Part shown: piece after piece, positions 41,479 through 54,700 of the stretch
How the letters are laid out: each line of letters starts with the position of its first letter
Numbering within the stretch: the stretch's first letter is position 1
Assembly: GCF_047663525.1 (NCBI RefSeq)
Contig: NC_092594.1
Coordinates: 34,271,001 to 34,335,000, forward strand
Source: Anas platyrhynchos
Lineage: Eukaryota > Chordata > Aves > Anseriformes > Anatidae
Reading direction: 5' to 3'
Length of the DNA stretch: 64,000 bases
Notes under the pieces: model-generated
Told to the model about the DNA's origin: nothing
Seen by the model: only the letters and a program-made list of their open reading frames with translations
The model's database searches: none
Translations under genes and position numbers: made by a program

Positions 41479-42076
41479 TGTCCTGGTTTCAGTTAGCACA
41501 GAATTAATTTTCTTCCTAGTAGCTGGTGGAATGCTGTGTTTTGGCTTAGGATGAGAAGAGTGCTGATAACACCCCGATGCTTTAATTGTTGCAGAGCAGT
41601 GCTTATACTAAGCCAAGGACATCTCAGCCTTTTGCTCTGTCCTGCCAACGGGCAGGCTGGGGGTGCAGTAAGAGCTGGGAGGGGACAGACCCAGGACAGG
41701 TGACCCAAACTAGCCAAAGGGGTATTCCATACCATCTGACGTCATGCTAAACAATATATAGGGGTGGCTAGCTGGGGGGAAGGGGCCGGACTGCTCGGGG
41801 TTAGGCTGGGCATCGGTCAGCGAGTGGTGAGCAATTGCATTGTGCATCACTTGTTTGTACATACTATTATTACTTTCCTATTATCACCATTGTATTATTA
41901 TTGTTATTATTTTTACTATTATTTTGTTATTATTATTTTTCCTGTCTTATTAAACTGTCTTTATCTCAACTCACGGGCTTCACTTTCCATTTCTCTCCCC
42001 CGTCCCAGAGAGGGAGGGGGGAGGGTGAGCGAACGGCTGCGTGGTGTTTAGCTGCCAGCCGGGTTAAACCACGACA
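41479..42076 (+). mobile_element. Solo LTR of an avian endogenous retrovirus (probably ERVL-like)
   Basis: The 598-bp element begins TGTCCTGGTTTCAG and ends TTAAACCACGACA, so it has the TG..CA ends of an LTR. It is flanked by a perfect 5-bp target duplication, ATCTG (41474-41478 and 42077-42081). Inside are a TATA-like AATATATAGG near 41753, an AT-trinucleotide-rich part, and a TTATTAAA poly(A)-type motif near 41948. No internal retroviral region is present, so it is a solo LTR left by recombination. The 5-bp duplication and terminal sequence fit an ERVL-like family common in many birds; the family name is from memory. Confidence 0.88.
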
Positions 42077-42149
42077 ATCTGTTATCTTTGAAAAACACTT
42101 TAATACAAAGTTTTAATAATAAATATTCCCTGCAATACAGATATCAAAA

Positions 42150-42155
42150 TTTAAT
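42150..42155 (-). terminator. HSPB11: HSPB11 polyadenylation signal candidate
   Basis: TTTAAT on the plus strand is ATTAAA in the HSPB11 sense, 38 bp past the stop. Two more ATTAAA copies lie at 42112-42117 and 42099-42104, just before the LTR edge at 42076. Any of the three could be used. Confidence 0.45.
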
Positions 42156-42192
42156 ACAAAAAGGAAAAAAAAGGTACAAATTTAAGCTGGAC

Positions 42193-45100
42193 TTAAGTGT
42201 TTTCTGCTGTGCCCTCTGCCATCACCCTGTGTACTGATACAAAATGATCAAAGGCAGACTTGATGATGAATCGCAAGTAAGTGGCTGGGGAATCAGGAAG
42301 CTATAGAAGACAAAAAAAAAAAAAAAGTTAATTTTAGTCTCTGTAGTAACGTAACTATCAAACTATTTGCAGAAGTTTGTTAGAAGAACCTGTGTTCCTA
42401 TGTTTGTTTCCAAATTACACATAAATCATGGTGTTCTAAAAAAATTTAGCCAGCTTCAGAGATTCTTTAGGAGACCAATTAAAAACAGTTGTCCCTCCCC
42501 ACCCCTGAATATTGATTGCAGCCTTCACCACAACAATTCAGGGAGGAAAGACCACCATTCTTCTGGAAGGAGCTCCTTCACACAGGAGCAATAGTTAGGT
42601 GCTACTTCATACCCCAATCTACAGAGGAGCAGCAGGAAAGTGGAGTCTTATGTCCTGATCTATGAATTCCCAAATCTACTGTCGAGTTAGCAATAATTAT
42701 AAATAAACATGTTTTGATTTTTCATGGTTTCCACCCAGTTAGCCTAGACATAGTGTTCCATGAAGTACTGCTGGTGTATCCTGTAAATACTCACTGGAAA
42801 TTCTTCCATCTGAAGCTGTCCTTCTGTGTGTTGCAAATCTAGAAAATACATATTTTCAGCAAATAATGAGTAACAGGGCACAATGCTGTGAAAAAAATTC
42901 ACTGGATGTCAGAGTTCATGGGAGTTTAAGGAGCAGGAACTCGCACAACATACAGAAATTGTTCTTTACAAGGTTATTTAAGAGAACAAATACTCTTTGC
43001 AATATCCCAGTGTAAAAATATAATTCATTACACTGCTTTATAAAACATCACCCAAGGGGCATTAAAAACAACATAATAATGCAGGAAATGGCACTCTATT
43101 ATACTATGCAAGTCTGATTTTAATTTTTGGAACAAAAAAGATTGTACAAGTAGGCTCCAGCCCTTCTACACCATTTTACATCTCCAAACAGCTAATCAGA
43201 ACATCAGTGTTCATAAACTTTTTTAAATGTGTCTATTAAACAAATGTCTAATAACATCATCATCAAGCCAGACCTGAATACTCAACAGACATGAAGTTAA
43301 AATGACTCACTGAAAAAATACAGAGTGCACGAATGATAAAAAGGATGGTTTTATCTGTACATCTCAGATCTAAGATCAATTTTATAAGCATAATTTTTAC
43401 ACACTATGCAAACTTACTGAAAGGCATAAAACTACGATTTAACAATAGAAGAAAATGTATTGTTTCCTGGTGCATTTGTGTACCATTAGCCATCTGAAAA
43501 TGCAGTTTTCAAGTTGAGAAAATGGCAATATATAGCACCAGGCTACATGACAGGAAACGTGATTTTCCAACATGTCCATACTCTCACTTGATGTCCAAAT
43601 AAATCAATGTGGAACTCCAAAAATTTGGTATCATTTATGCAAGAAGTGATAGGTCCCCCCAGAAGATGCACCACTGGCATTTTTAAGGCAACTATGGTCA
43701 AAATGTAAATGCTTTACTGTGAAAGTTACTCTGTAGTATAATACTACAAGGAATTTTTGCAGGAAAACAGGGATTCCAGTGAAATTTTAAAAACCTAACC
43801 AATATTAACTGAAATTATCAGAAGAAATCTAGGTCACAAGGCTCTACCAAAGCCTGACAATGTGACTAGTCTTGTTCTCAGACACGTGCCAGGGTACAAC
43901 ATGCCAGGGTACACATCCTAGTGTTACTAAGTCAGTTTTTTAGGGGAGGAAAAAGAAAAAAATAAAACCTCCTAATCAAGTTTTTATTTTTGTTTACTTA
44001 TCTCTATACATAGTAACAATAAAAGTCAATTGGAATCCTTCCTGGTTTGCCTACCAAAAGCTTTGTTATTCAAAAACTTTGAAATAAGTCAATCAGCAAA
44101 TGCACAGATCGACATCACTCCCACAAAACCCCATCCACTTCAGATTCAGAATCTCACCTTTTTCAACGCACTGTTCGAAATCTACTGGGTCTTCAGATAT
44201 GCTTCTTTCAATCCTCAAGGTCCGCACTAAAATACATAGCATTTAAAATATCAAAATAAATTTTGCAGTTTATTGAAAATGATATTTATTGCATCACTTT
44301 CCATCTACAAAGCATCTTATCAGTATTAACTAATTCACTGCTCCTCTAGTTTAGGGACTAGGACTGCAATAAAACCATCGCACTCCTGTTTCAGGTTGGA
44401 CAAACAAGGACAAGTTTTCATTTTGTGTTGTGCAGCCTCTGCTGACGGTCAGGCTCCTGTACCCATGCTCTCACCTTGTAACAGTGCTTTTGATCTTACA
44501 ACTCACATTTTCCCTCACCTTATTTTAGAAAATAAAATTCAGAGTTGCCATACATAATTATAAAAATCAGTATTAAAAATAAATCATTAAAATAGTAAGC
44601 ATTGTGGTTTTATCCATAAAATTAGATCAGCCACCACTGTACTACAGAAGTTAACTAGAAGATCAATACAAGGTTGCTATGAGAACACAATAACAATTGC
44701 AGCTGGGGCAGACTGGCCATCTTTTTCTGACACATTTATGAAAAACTTTGGACATGCAAGACAAGTGTTTTGTTAAGCTGTACCTTTATTAACATGTTAA
44801 ATGCGACTACTTAAATATACGAGGCTACTGAGAGAACATGCATGTAAGTGAATACATTTTGAATAATCTGTACTGCGTACTGCAACACTCGAAGCCTTAC
44901 CCAAGTAACACTGGATGGCGACTTTGCTGATTTTTACACATTTAGGAAAACCAATAATGAATTCCTGCGGGAACATTCCTGTCGTCGTCCAGAACGTTTC
45001 AGAACTTCTGTGGAGAAAAACAAAACCACACAGGGCTATTTACAGCAGCCTTGAAAGAAATTTTTAAAATAAATAAAGAATGAGAGGCCGTTATTACTGG

Positions 45101-45300
45101 GGGAGATTTTAGTTTGCGTTGCGGGGGCAGAAAATATTCCAGCTAGGAGAGGCACCGCGCTGCCAGGGGACCCCCCCTCAGGGCCCCTCTCGCCGCCCTC
45201 ACCCGTCCGCCATGTTCTCGGCGGGGTGCTGCGGGTCGCTGGAGGTGGCCAGGACGAGGGCAGCGCCCGCCGAGCTCCGGCACCAGTCGGCGGCCCCCAT
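42193..45300 (-). CDS. HSPB11: HSPB11 / IFT25, intraflagellar transport B subunit, complete coding region
   Basis: IFT25 pairs with the small GTPase IFT27 in the IFT-B train and is needed for Hedgehog signalling through cilia. The fold is a discoidin-like beta sandwich. Five coding exons: 45203-45300, 44901-45007, 44158-44226, 42795-42838, 42193-42300. They total 426 nt, 141 aa plus stop (human 144). Matches include LATSSDPQHPAENMADG, ETFWTTTGMFPQEFII, DPVDFEQCVEK, and TYLRFIIKSAFDHFVSVH near the end. The start MGAADWCRSS replaces human MRKIDLCLSS at the same distance from LATSSD. The exon 2 acceptor is a CAGAAG tandem; the first site gives the human-like spacing. It is head-to-head with LRRC42 across a shared CpG island. 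Confidence 0.96.
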
Positions 45301-45640
45301 CTGGAACCGGGAGCGGAGGGGATGGCCGAGCCCGGTGCTGCCGGTACCGGGCAGCAGGGCCGCCCCGGAGCAGCGCGGTTGTGGCCGGGCGAGGCGGTGC
45401 CGCAGCGGGACCCTCACGGGGGGGGGGAGCGAGAAAATGGCGGCGGCGGCGGCGCCCCCCCCTCAGAGCCCACCCCGGGGCCGCGTCCCCTCAGCGTCCC
45501 CTCAGCGCCTCGCTCCCCTCCCGCTGCCCGCCCCCGGCGCGGCCCCGCCTGCTGCGGGATGGGAGCGGCGAGAGCGGCCCCGGCTGAGGGAGCGGCGGGG
45601 CGGCCCCGGCGGGGCAGGTAGGTGAGGGCAGCCCCCCCCC
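45170..45640. promoter_or_regulatory. Bidirectional CpG-island promoter of HSPB11 and LRRC42
   Basis: This GC- and CpG-rich island contains HSPB11 coding exon 1 (minus) and ends with a plus-strand donor, CAG|GTAGGT at 45617/45618, that would close a non-coding LRRC42 exon 1. Both start sites must lie in or within a few hundred bp of this block. No TATA box is seen. Frames of up to 168 codons here are shadows. Confidence 0.75.
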
Positions 45641-45989
45641 CCTCGGACCCCTCAGCACCGCTCCTGCCCTGCTCTGAGAGCCGGGAGGGGGCTCCTCGGT
45701 CAAGCTCGGCTGCCCTGCTGCGGTCAGCCATTTACCCTCCTCCTCCTCTCTCTCTTCGTTCCCCTCTTCCTGCAGCACAGCTGTGCCCCCCCTCACACCC
45801 CAGCTCCTTTTCGCCATCCCAGTGTCTGTGGGTTGATGGCAGGCAGCACCCAGCCCGGCCCTCCTGGCGCTGCAGGGTTACGTGACAACCTGCACTCAGG
45901 GCACCCAGGATCGCTGACGGGGCTTGGGGTCTTTTTCAAGGTGTGTTTTACCTGTCTGCGGTTTGTTTTTGCAGAACTGGACCAGGGGA

Positions 45990-48900
45990 ATGTCGTGCTG
46001 GCTCCACTCGGAAAGCTGGCTGGACACCGGGCCGATATACGTGCGTGAAAATGGGAAGCTGCACGTGGTAAACCAGGGTGCGGGCGGCATACACAATGTC
46101 CCTCCCAAAGCAAGACCTTTCAGGCTGTTCTCCAGAGGATTTTCTGTGGAGCTCTGCATGAACAGGGAGGACGACAGGGCAAGGAGGCAGAGGACCGATC
46201 ACTTCATCTTCACCTACACCAAGGAGGGGAACCTCCGATACTCGGCCAAGTCCCTCTTCAGCCTGGTGCTGGGGTACATTTCTGACAACGTTGACCACAT
46301 TGACTCGTTGATTGGTTTCCCAGAGCAGATTGCTGAAAAGCTCTTCTCAGCTGCCGAAGCAAGACAAAAGTTCACAGAACCAGTTACAGGACTGAGAGCT
46401 CTACAGAAGTTTACTGAAGCATATGGCAATTTGGTGCTATGTTCGTTATGTCTGCGGAATAGGTAAGTGCATTCAGTAACAAATACCTAGTGCTTTTTGC
46501 TAGCATGCTTAAATTTTCCCTTACTTTCTCTCAAAAGTAACTTTTCAAAAAATGTAGGCCTAATAGCACCACCTATTTTTAGTCAACTGACTTGAGCCTC
46601 ATCTTACTCTGCTGCTTGTTTCCCTTCGTACCATTCCTTTCCTAACAAGTACAGCCCACAGCTGCTGGTTTCACACTGAGATACAAGGCAATATAGGTAA
46701 TAGATTAAATCCATGTAAACTAAAGGGGGATTTTATTTGAAGGTTTAAACTTGCAACTATTTTTTAACAATGCTAATCAGTATTTGCATAACAGTCTGTA
46801 TGTGTAATGCTACCTCAGGTATTTCTTGGGTCATTTTTCTAATTGTACTTAGAAGCATTTCAACATGCCTAGCTGACTGTTCAGATAAAATACACCCTTG
46901 CAGACCATCTCGGATTATTTACTATAAGTTTTTAACTCATTTCATTTTTTATCCCATTTCATTTTGGGTGCTGAGCAGAAGATACAGTCTTGTAGGTGAG
47001 AGTTAGAGCCTTTGAAGTCAGGCAGGTTTTACCTTAGTGGTAACTGTGGTTCCTAGCCCCATACTGAACATACCTTAATGAGGTTCTGATTAGAATACAG
47101 CTTTTTTTTTTCCTACCTTCTCGGTGTTCACGTTTTCTTTCTCTACAAGAGAGTCACACCAAGCTTAAAACTGAATGTGCTTTTAAAGCTTTGCTCCTAC
47201 TGAAGTCTTTCCAAGTACTGTAATGAGACTATTTTCCATCTATACATGTTAAAAGGGATGGTTTATCCAGTTTAGAATCAAAGTACAGGCATATTCATCT
47301 GAAGTGCCAAGAGTGTTTTGAGCACAGTAGGAATGTTTGATCAGAGGTCAATTATCTTTTGTTTTATCCCTTAAACCTACTCCCTCTTTATTTTTAGTAC
47401 AGATACTTTTTATGAGCTTAATTCAGAAGTGGAGTTACCTCTGGCATAGTTTGCTATTACAGAAAGCTCAGTTAAGCATCAAGTCTTTGAAATCCAGGAA
47501 GTAAGATACTAAAGCACTTTCTGATTAATCATATTTGTGAAAGAGCCCACTCTTCACAAGCCCTCTGTGGTCTACTGAGAGTTGCTTTGCACTCTGACTG
47601 CACGTATTGCCTCCTAGAATTTGGTGGAGTAGTTTGGTAGGTATACTTGCACCAAGAAGGTGCTCTTACTTCCATGGGCAAAAAGGCATTCATTGAGGGA
47701 TGCAATTAGTAAACACACCTAATTTCAGCACTGTAGGTGTTATCCTCAGAGAATGTCTTGCTGTGGGGACTGTGAGGTAAATTCAGAAGAGATTAGGTTG
47801 TATTGCTATGGAAATAAGAGGTAAAAGCAAAGGAGATGGGGATAAGGTAGTAACTGCTACGTGCAAGCAGGGTGTTACTGCATATTCATGCATGCCATTC
47901 TTCAGTGCATTCCTACCTCTAAACCTCCTACTGAATAGTTCCAGCACAGATGTTTGCATGGCTGCGGAGTGAATCGGATCCGGGAACCAACGCAGCTCAA
48001 AAAAAATAACCCACTGAGTAACCACTGCCTGGGGTGTAATCACCGCTCCAGTTGGAGTCCAGGGTCCTGCAGGCATCTTGTTGGACTTACTCTAGTGAGC
48101 TGGGCCACGTCTCTAGCGAAGTATTGTATTTTCACATGTGGAAAGTAAAATTTTACCATTTGGCAAGCTGTGCTGATGCATTCAGAATAGATTTGAAACC
48201 TGGGTGAATGCTGGTTTGTCTCCACGCCACCTAGATACTAAGGAAGAGCAATTTGTGAATCTGATTTAAAGTATTTTATTCTACATTATTCTGAAATAAT
48301 ACAGTAATAACCTGAAAACAGGCCCCTAACAGTGGTGTTTGCAAATTGAGGTTGTAATTGTTAGTCCATTATTCTGTGTCATAACAAAACAATATTTATT
48401 CAAGGAGAAGGCTGGGGATTCGGATGTATTGTGTGCAGAATGCAGTTTAAAAAAGATAATTACAACAGTTGGCCAGTTTCTGTCAGTTTCTACACAGATT
48501 CATATGAGAAATAACTGCCTTATGCTTGTGACACTTGAGAATACTTGAAGATCCTTCTTATGTGCCCTGAACACTGATAGCTTTTTTGTTCTTCACAGAT
48601 ACCTGCTTATCTCTGAAAAACTAGAAGAAATTAAGTCTTTCCGGGATCTGACGTGTTTGGATCTTTCCTGTTGTAAACTCGGAGATGAACATGAACTTTT
48701 AGAACACCTCACTAAAGAGGCTCTGTCTAGGTACTAATTGCTTGATGTGTATCTAAAGACACTTTCTTTTCCTATCACTAAGCAGTTCAAAGAATCAAGG
48801 TGTGACTTTACAGAAAAATTTCACAGAAAGTAGTGTGTAAATTTGAAGATTTCAGTTGTTGATAAAACCTGTTCTTGAGGTAAACAAAATACAGAATTTA

Positions 48901-51542
48901 TTGTACAAAAAAACATGCTCTAAAGGACATGCTAAATCTCAAAGGTGCTATAAATGTGCAAGATAATTCTTGTGTATTTTTATAATTTCCATTGGGCAGG
49001 AAAAAAAAATGCATCTTAAGCATTTGTTACAGCTTTACACTTTTATTTCCTTCTTTAATGGGTAACTTTTATAAGACAAATTTTTAACTAAACCAATAGG
49101 CCAGATGGAGATCTGTGTAAGCACTAGGTTGATGTTTAGTTAATTAATACTTTGGAAAATAAATTTTATTGTGTTTGATACTGAAGATTGAAAAGTAAAA
49201 AAATTGGGAAAACAGTAGGCAGAATAGCTACTAACTAGGGGATGTTACATTAATATAAAACTTCGATACTTTGATGCATTTTGAGATGAGATTTTGTTTT
49301 CAAAGCACTTTGAAAAATGTTGTAATGTTATGTTTTCCCTGAGTTCATCTGTGTTAATAATACCTCATTGTTTACCTAAAAATTGTTGCTGCATCTCTTG
49401 CCAAATCTGTCCTCTCCCATTTTGCCAAGTGTTTTTCTCTTTTCAGTTTTGAGTGAAGTTGAGATTGGCAGTCCTGATTTAAATGACTTCAATTTATAAA
49501 GAACCTCCTTGTCTCTGTTAGCAAATGCTTGTGCTCTAGGATGAGTTTGTCACTGGAGTTCCATGAATAACTGCTCAAATAAGTGCTTCTGTTGAGCTAG
49601 CAGAAGGAATATAAAAACACTTGTCAGTCCTACTGACCCAGCCTTCTTTCTTGCTACTTTTATTAATGTTAATAAAAAGTTCTTATTAACCCTTCAGTAG
49701 ACTGAGGGGTTGGCACAAGATGAGCCCAGACTTTCTGCTAAGAGTTTTAAGATATTTTGCAAAGCTGTCTAAATAAAGTGACTGTAAACAATTGTTTTGT
49801 ATTTCTCCTTCCAGTGTAAAAAGGCTTCTCTTGAAAGACAACGCTTTATCAGATGCGGGCCTTCGCAGAATGACAGCACCAGTACGAGTATTGAAAAAGG
49901 GACTTGAGAATCTTTTGGTATTAGACTTGTCTTGTAAGTGCTTCATGGTATAATATTAGAAGCAAACTGTATCTTTTTTTGATAAAGATTTTTTTCCACT
50001 TAATATTGAAGGGATACAAATAATTTAACAATTCCTTTGAGCCTAGTACCCAGTCCCAGGTTTGACTGCCAGCTTCCCGCAAGGCACAGGTCATACCTCT
50101 AAGTCTCAGCTACATGTTAATTACGTACATGTCTCTAAGAACGTGGGAAGTAATATTGTAAAACTTGTATTTTGATTATTAGAGGAAAAACACCACATTT
50201 GACTCAATTTCCAAACATGAATCATCCTACAAAGAAGAGGCCAAAAATCCCTTGTTCAAGTATTAGCTTTTGGAACAAATAGTTTCTTGGTATTCTATCT
50301 TCTTCCACATCTTGCAACTTAACTTTACCTGACCTTACAGGTAACCCTAAAATCACAGATGTGGGAATTGGATACATTCTTTGTTTCAAGAAGTTGAACT
50401 GTTTGGACATTTCTGGGACAGGTCTCAAGGTAAAAGAGCTTCTAAGTTTAACAGACAAATATAACCAAATGGTCTTTCCTTCTGACCACTTCATTTCCCT
50501 TTTCACTAGGATGTTAATGCCGTCATTAAACGAATCCAAACGCAGATAGGCTTGGTTCACTCAGAAGTGCCTCTGAAAGAATTTGATCATAGTAACTGCA
50601 GAACAGAGGGATGGGCAGAGCAGGTATGGGTTTTTAAGTCTATTTTACTTTCTAGAAATGTTTCTTATGTAATAGCTATGAGGTATTAAATCACTAAATA
50701 GGAAATAATAACGGATATGTTTCTGTTGACGTTTCTGTAAACTTTACAAGAAATATTAACTCCCTCATATTTTCTTTCAGACAGTTTTGCAGTGGGAGCA
50801 GGCAGTTATGGAGGCTGTCAAGCCACAAGAGGACTTGAGATCCAGAACAGCAGCTCAGCACTTCTGTATGTAGTTGAATAGAGACCACATTATTTAATCA
50901 TTTTCTAGGAGGAATATTTTCATGCATTTTTGTAGTACAAATAGCATCTCAGATGTGCAATTTTAGCCATTTATGCAACTACTTTACAGTGTGGTGGAAG
51001 GTTTTTTGTATGTGTTTTTTTTATATATATATATTTGTTAGATTGCTGGATAACTTACTTAAAATTCAGTATGACAGCAGGCTCAGGGCAATATCTAATA
51101 ACTGAGTTTTCTCCTTAAAATCTGGAGTCCAAAATAAAAATGTTCATTTCCCCTATGTATGCTTCAGTAAAACAAACAGTATTTCCAGGTTTGCTTGGCC
51201 AAAACAATTTGCAACACACGTGTACATTTTAAGGCATAATTCTGTTTTTCCCCCAACTCTGAACTTTTTGTTTTTCCCCCTGTAGATGGCAAGACACGCA
51301 GAACAGAGGAAGCAGTCAAATGCAAGTTGGAGGAGACAGAAACCAAAGCATCTGGAAACTTGCAGTTTTATAAGGAAAAAGTTCAAAATTGCCATTCACC
51401 TTTGAAAAAGGAGGTTGCAGGCAGCCATGAATCAAAGAACAATAAAAAAAGAGCTTTGGCTGAACAAGAGAGAGAAAGGACTTCCAAACAGAAGCATCTG
51501 TGCCTCACAGTGGAGGACTGGGATTTGTTAAATACCTACTGA
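45990..51542 (+). CDS. LRRC42: LRRC42, leucine-rich repeat protein 42, complete coding region
   Basis: LRRC42 is a soluble leucine-rich repeat protein of poorly known function. Coding exons: 45990-46462 (exon starts 45975), 48599-48730, 49815-49933, 50341-50429, 50510-50623, 50781-50865, 51286-51542. They sum to 1269 nt, 422 aa plus stop (human 428). The start MSCWLHSESWLDTGPIYVRE matches human MSYYLSSENHLDPGPIYMRE. The N-terminal domain contains NREDDRARRQRTDHFIFTYT and LIGFPEQIAEKLFSAAEARQ. LRR units in exons 3-5 include LTCLDLSCCKLGDEHELLEH, LVLDLSCNPKITD and LNCLDISGTGLK. The C-terminal tail is lysine- and glutamate-rich and ends VEDWDLLNTY. A non-coding exon 1 probably ends at 45617 in the shared CpG island. 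Confidence 0.97.
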
Positions 51543-51749
51543 GTCAGAAAGAAACGAGTCTTTTGTTTGTTGTTTTCTTGCTGACAATGGATTTTAGAGG
51601 CGTTCAGATGGAGTAACAAAGCAGACCAGTATTGTTAAAGCTGGTTGCTGTGATATGCTTGTGTTATCGTAGGCTTGGGGAGGGGAGGGCTAGAGTCCAG
51701 GAGAAGGGTGATGTTACTACTGTATATTTTCAATACATAATTTTTTTCA

Positions 51750-51755
51750 AATAAA
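51750..51755 (+). terminator. LRRC42: LRRC42 polyadenylation signal
   Basis: AATAAA about 210 bp past the stop is followed by a GT/T-rich stretch (GTTTTTGTTGTC). Cleavage is expected near 51770. Confidence 0.8.
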
Positions 51756-51774
51756 GTTTTTGTTGTCATCCTTA

Positions 51775-54700
51775 ACTAATTCTTCTGACATAGATACCGT
51801 TCACAAAAATACTGGTCTTGTCCCTTCTCATCTCTTGTCTCCTCAGGGGCCAAAGACTAATAATAATCACTGCAACTTTTTAGAAGTAAAGCTGCGCTGT
51901 GCTTGTCAAGTGCAGTGGGCCTTTAACAGTGCTGCTAGCACAGAAGGCTCAGCCTGTAAAAGCAGAGGCTGTGCTGATAGAGCTCTGACAAAGGGAGGAA
52001 GCAAACAGGATAAGGACGGGCCTGGGGGAGGGAGGGAAGCAGAGACAGAAACCCCTCGGTAACATTGCACAAAATCAAAGAACAGAAGTCCCCTATCGCC
52101 TTCCTTTTAACCCAGGAAATGAAAGCTGAAACTGGGTTACTGCAGAGATTAAACTCTACAGCTGTAACATGCCCTGCCTTACAAGCAAATCCTGCCTGCG
52201 CTTTGTGCTTTAAAGCCTCCTCTCAGTGTGTGTGCAGGCCTGCCATACGCTAACTGCATCTCATCTAAAACATAAAGGGAAGTGTTCACTGAACAGCACG
52301 CACTTGCTGCAAAAGGCAGAGATACTCAGAATGATTCCGTTTTGGTCTTTCTGAAGCCAGGAGTACAGCTGTAACACTACAGGTTTGTTTATCATCAACA
52401 CAGGACTGGAATTCAATCAAAACTGAGGTGCTCAGTGAAGCCATCGTTGTGCCCTTTAAGGCCAAGGACAGGCTGCTTCTACTCGTGCCAATTTAGATAT
52501 CTTCAGAGTTCAGTGTTTGTCACAATTCAGTAACAAGGAAAACAGCCCATCCTTGGCAATCACAAACACAAAGATGCCAAGAAAGGGAACTTCACCTCAA
52601 AAATGCGTAGAGATGAGAGGGAAACCCCTGCCTCTTTGTTTCTGTATTGCTGAAGTTTCTCCAAAAAGGACTACAAACAAAGAATGCAACTATGCTTGTT
52701 TTGAAGCCCTACATTTTTTTTTCCCAGAAACTCTAGGCTATTTATAGAATCCACTGAAGACTACATCAGCCCTCTTCTGAGACAAATAATGGCACAAACA
52801 GTGACTTAGCAGAACCACTACCAGGGAGGAAGAAGGCTGTGACACACAAGCCTCCTCCTGCAGCTGGCTTTCGGTTCAGCAGCCAACGTGGATTTCTTTT
52901 GCTAGCTCTTCTGCGCCTGTGAGATCTGCTCATCTGAGCATGCAGATGCCAGCCTTGGAGCGTTGTGTTCTCCGTTTCACATCAGTAAAGCAGCTGGGAG
53001 CTGACACCTTGAGGCAGAAAAGAGGCACATTGTGATTTGGCATGAACGGCCTGCCCAGGTCAGGAGTGTCAGTAAAATAGCACGGTGTAGCTTCACTTCT
53101 CAGAAGAGGTATTTTAGAGCATTGTGCTTTTTATGTTCTCCACCCCTGGTAAAGTTAGTCCTCGTGCTGACCAGCAGACTTCCTCTTTTAAACACACCGT
53201 TGTGTAAATTTTATCCTGAGATGACTTAGGCACGTTACCACTCTGTACTCATCCCCCTCATCTCTCCTCAGAGCTCTGAGGCACAAATCCCCCACTGACA
53301 GGACTGACAAATACAGGACGGGGGGAATCCAGCAATTGCCACATGGCCCAGCCTAACCAGCGTCCTCTTCCCACCCACAGCAAAGGTGAGAGGCTCCACA
53401 AAGTCATGGTCACCCCAATATTTTTAAGGCAGAACAAGTTTCTTACTAACCATATTTGCTGGTCTCAGTGCTGAGCATGAAGGTTTCAAAGCCCACGAAG
53501 AAGGCAAACAGCCAGTGGTTGAACCCCATCTGAATCACAAAGCAGCTCTTCCCCCCAAAAAAGAGAGAGCTACCCCTGAACTGACCCTCCTTGAGCTCCT
53601 CTGAAGAAGTGCTGCAGAACTTCCTTGTAGATTGCCCCTGGGAATGCTTTGGGTTAATAAGAGGAGCACAGCAACTACAACAAACTAGGATTTACCAACC
53701 CCAAATCAGCCTTGTTGAAATGTTAGATGCTTGTGATTTTCTGGTAGAAACATGCATCTCTATTTCATGTTTTGACTGAGGCTGGAAGCTTGAAAGTGAG
53801 AAATGTTTACCTAAAAAACTCAGTCCCTCCTCTGAGCTGCAGCACTGAGGTGATGCTTTACAGACATAGCGAAAGCGAGCCATCCGTCCCGGCCTGGCAT
53901 GGCAAAGGAGGGGTTATTAAACACAGCTCTAAAAATTTCCATGGTACCTGCTCCATTATGCAGAATTTTGCCGTCTCATTCTAGGTAAAGCGTGAGTCAG
54001 AACACAGCAAAGCTATTTTTAAAAGATCTGTCAGATCCATGGCTGTATCCCAGCTACAAATTAGAACAAACATCCACCATTTATACCAGCCACGGAGAGA
54101 CGCCGAGTTACAGATCACAGGAGAGAGAGGAAATGAGTGGACTGGCTTTTATTTTTAAAGATATGTGACCTGGGATGGTGGTGGGGAGAACAGTGCCTGA
54201 TGTTTATTTTGGGCCTAGAACAGTAGGAACACTCACTGAAAATCCGTGTTTTCCTCAGAATCAACATTTTAGACACAGATGAGTGTTTTGGTTTTCCTTT
54301 CTTCAAAGGAGCAGAGAAAGAACACAGCTTTCTTAAATTTCAATGGCACATCCACATCTCTATCCTGCGGACTGCTTTGAAGGCCTGGCTGGCAGAGGAG
54401 CAAACCGAGCGGATCCCAAGTCATCCCACAGCCGCCCAGCAGTGGCTGCAGCTCTTGGTTTTCTTCTGCTCACTGCTCCAAGGCTGCCGTGGATCCCCCC
54501 ACACACCTTTTTTCCTTGCTAACTGAACACGGTGCAATGCATCCCAGCCCAGTGGCTGTTTGTGGAGCTGCCACTCCAAAACTGCTCAGCCCCAAGACAA
54601 ACACACTTCGGATGTGCCCTGGTCCCCCCTGAGTGCCCAGGCTGGTTGGAAGGACAGCTACACCCCACATGAACACTGAGTTTTCCTCACAAACCCCAGT

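Noticed and set aside
41764-42116. Two frames of about 95 codons inside the LTR
   Set aside because: They come from the AT-trinucleotide part of the LTR, which does not encode protein.
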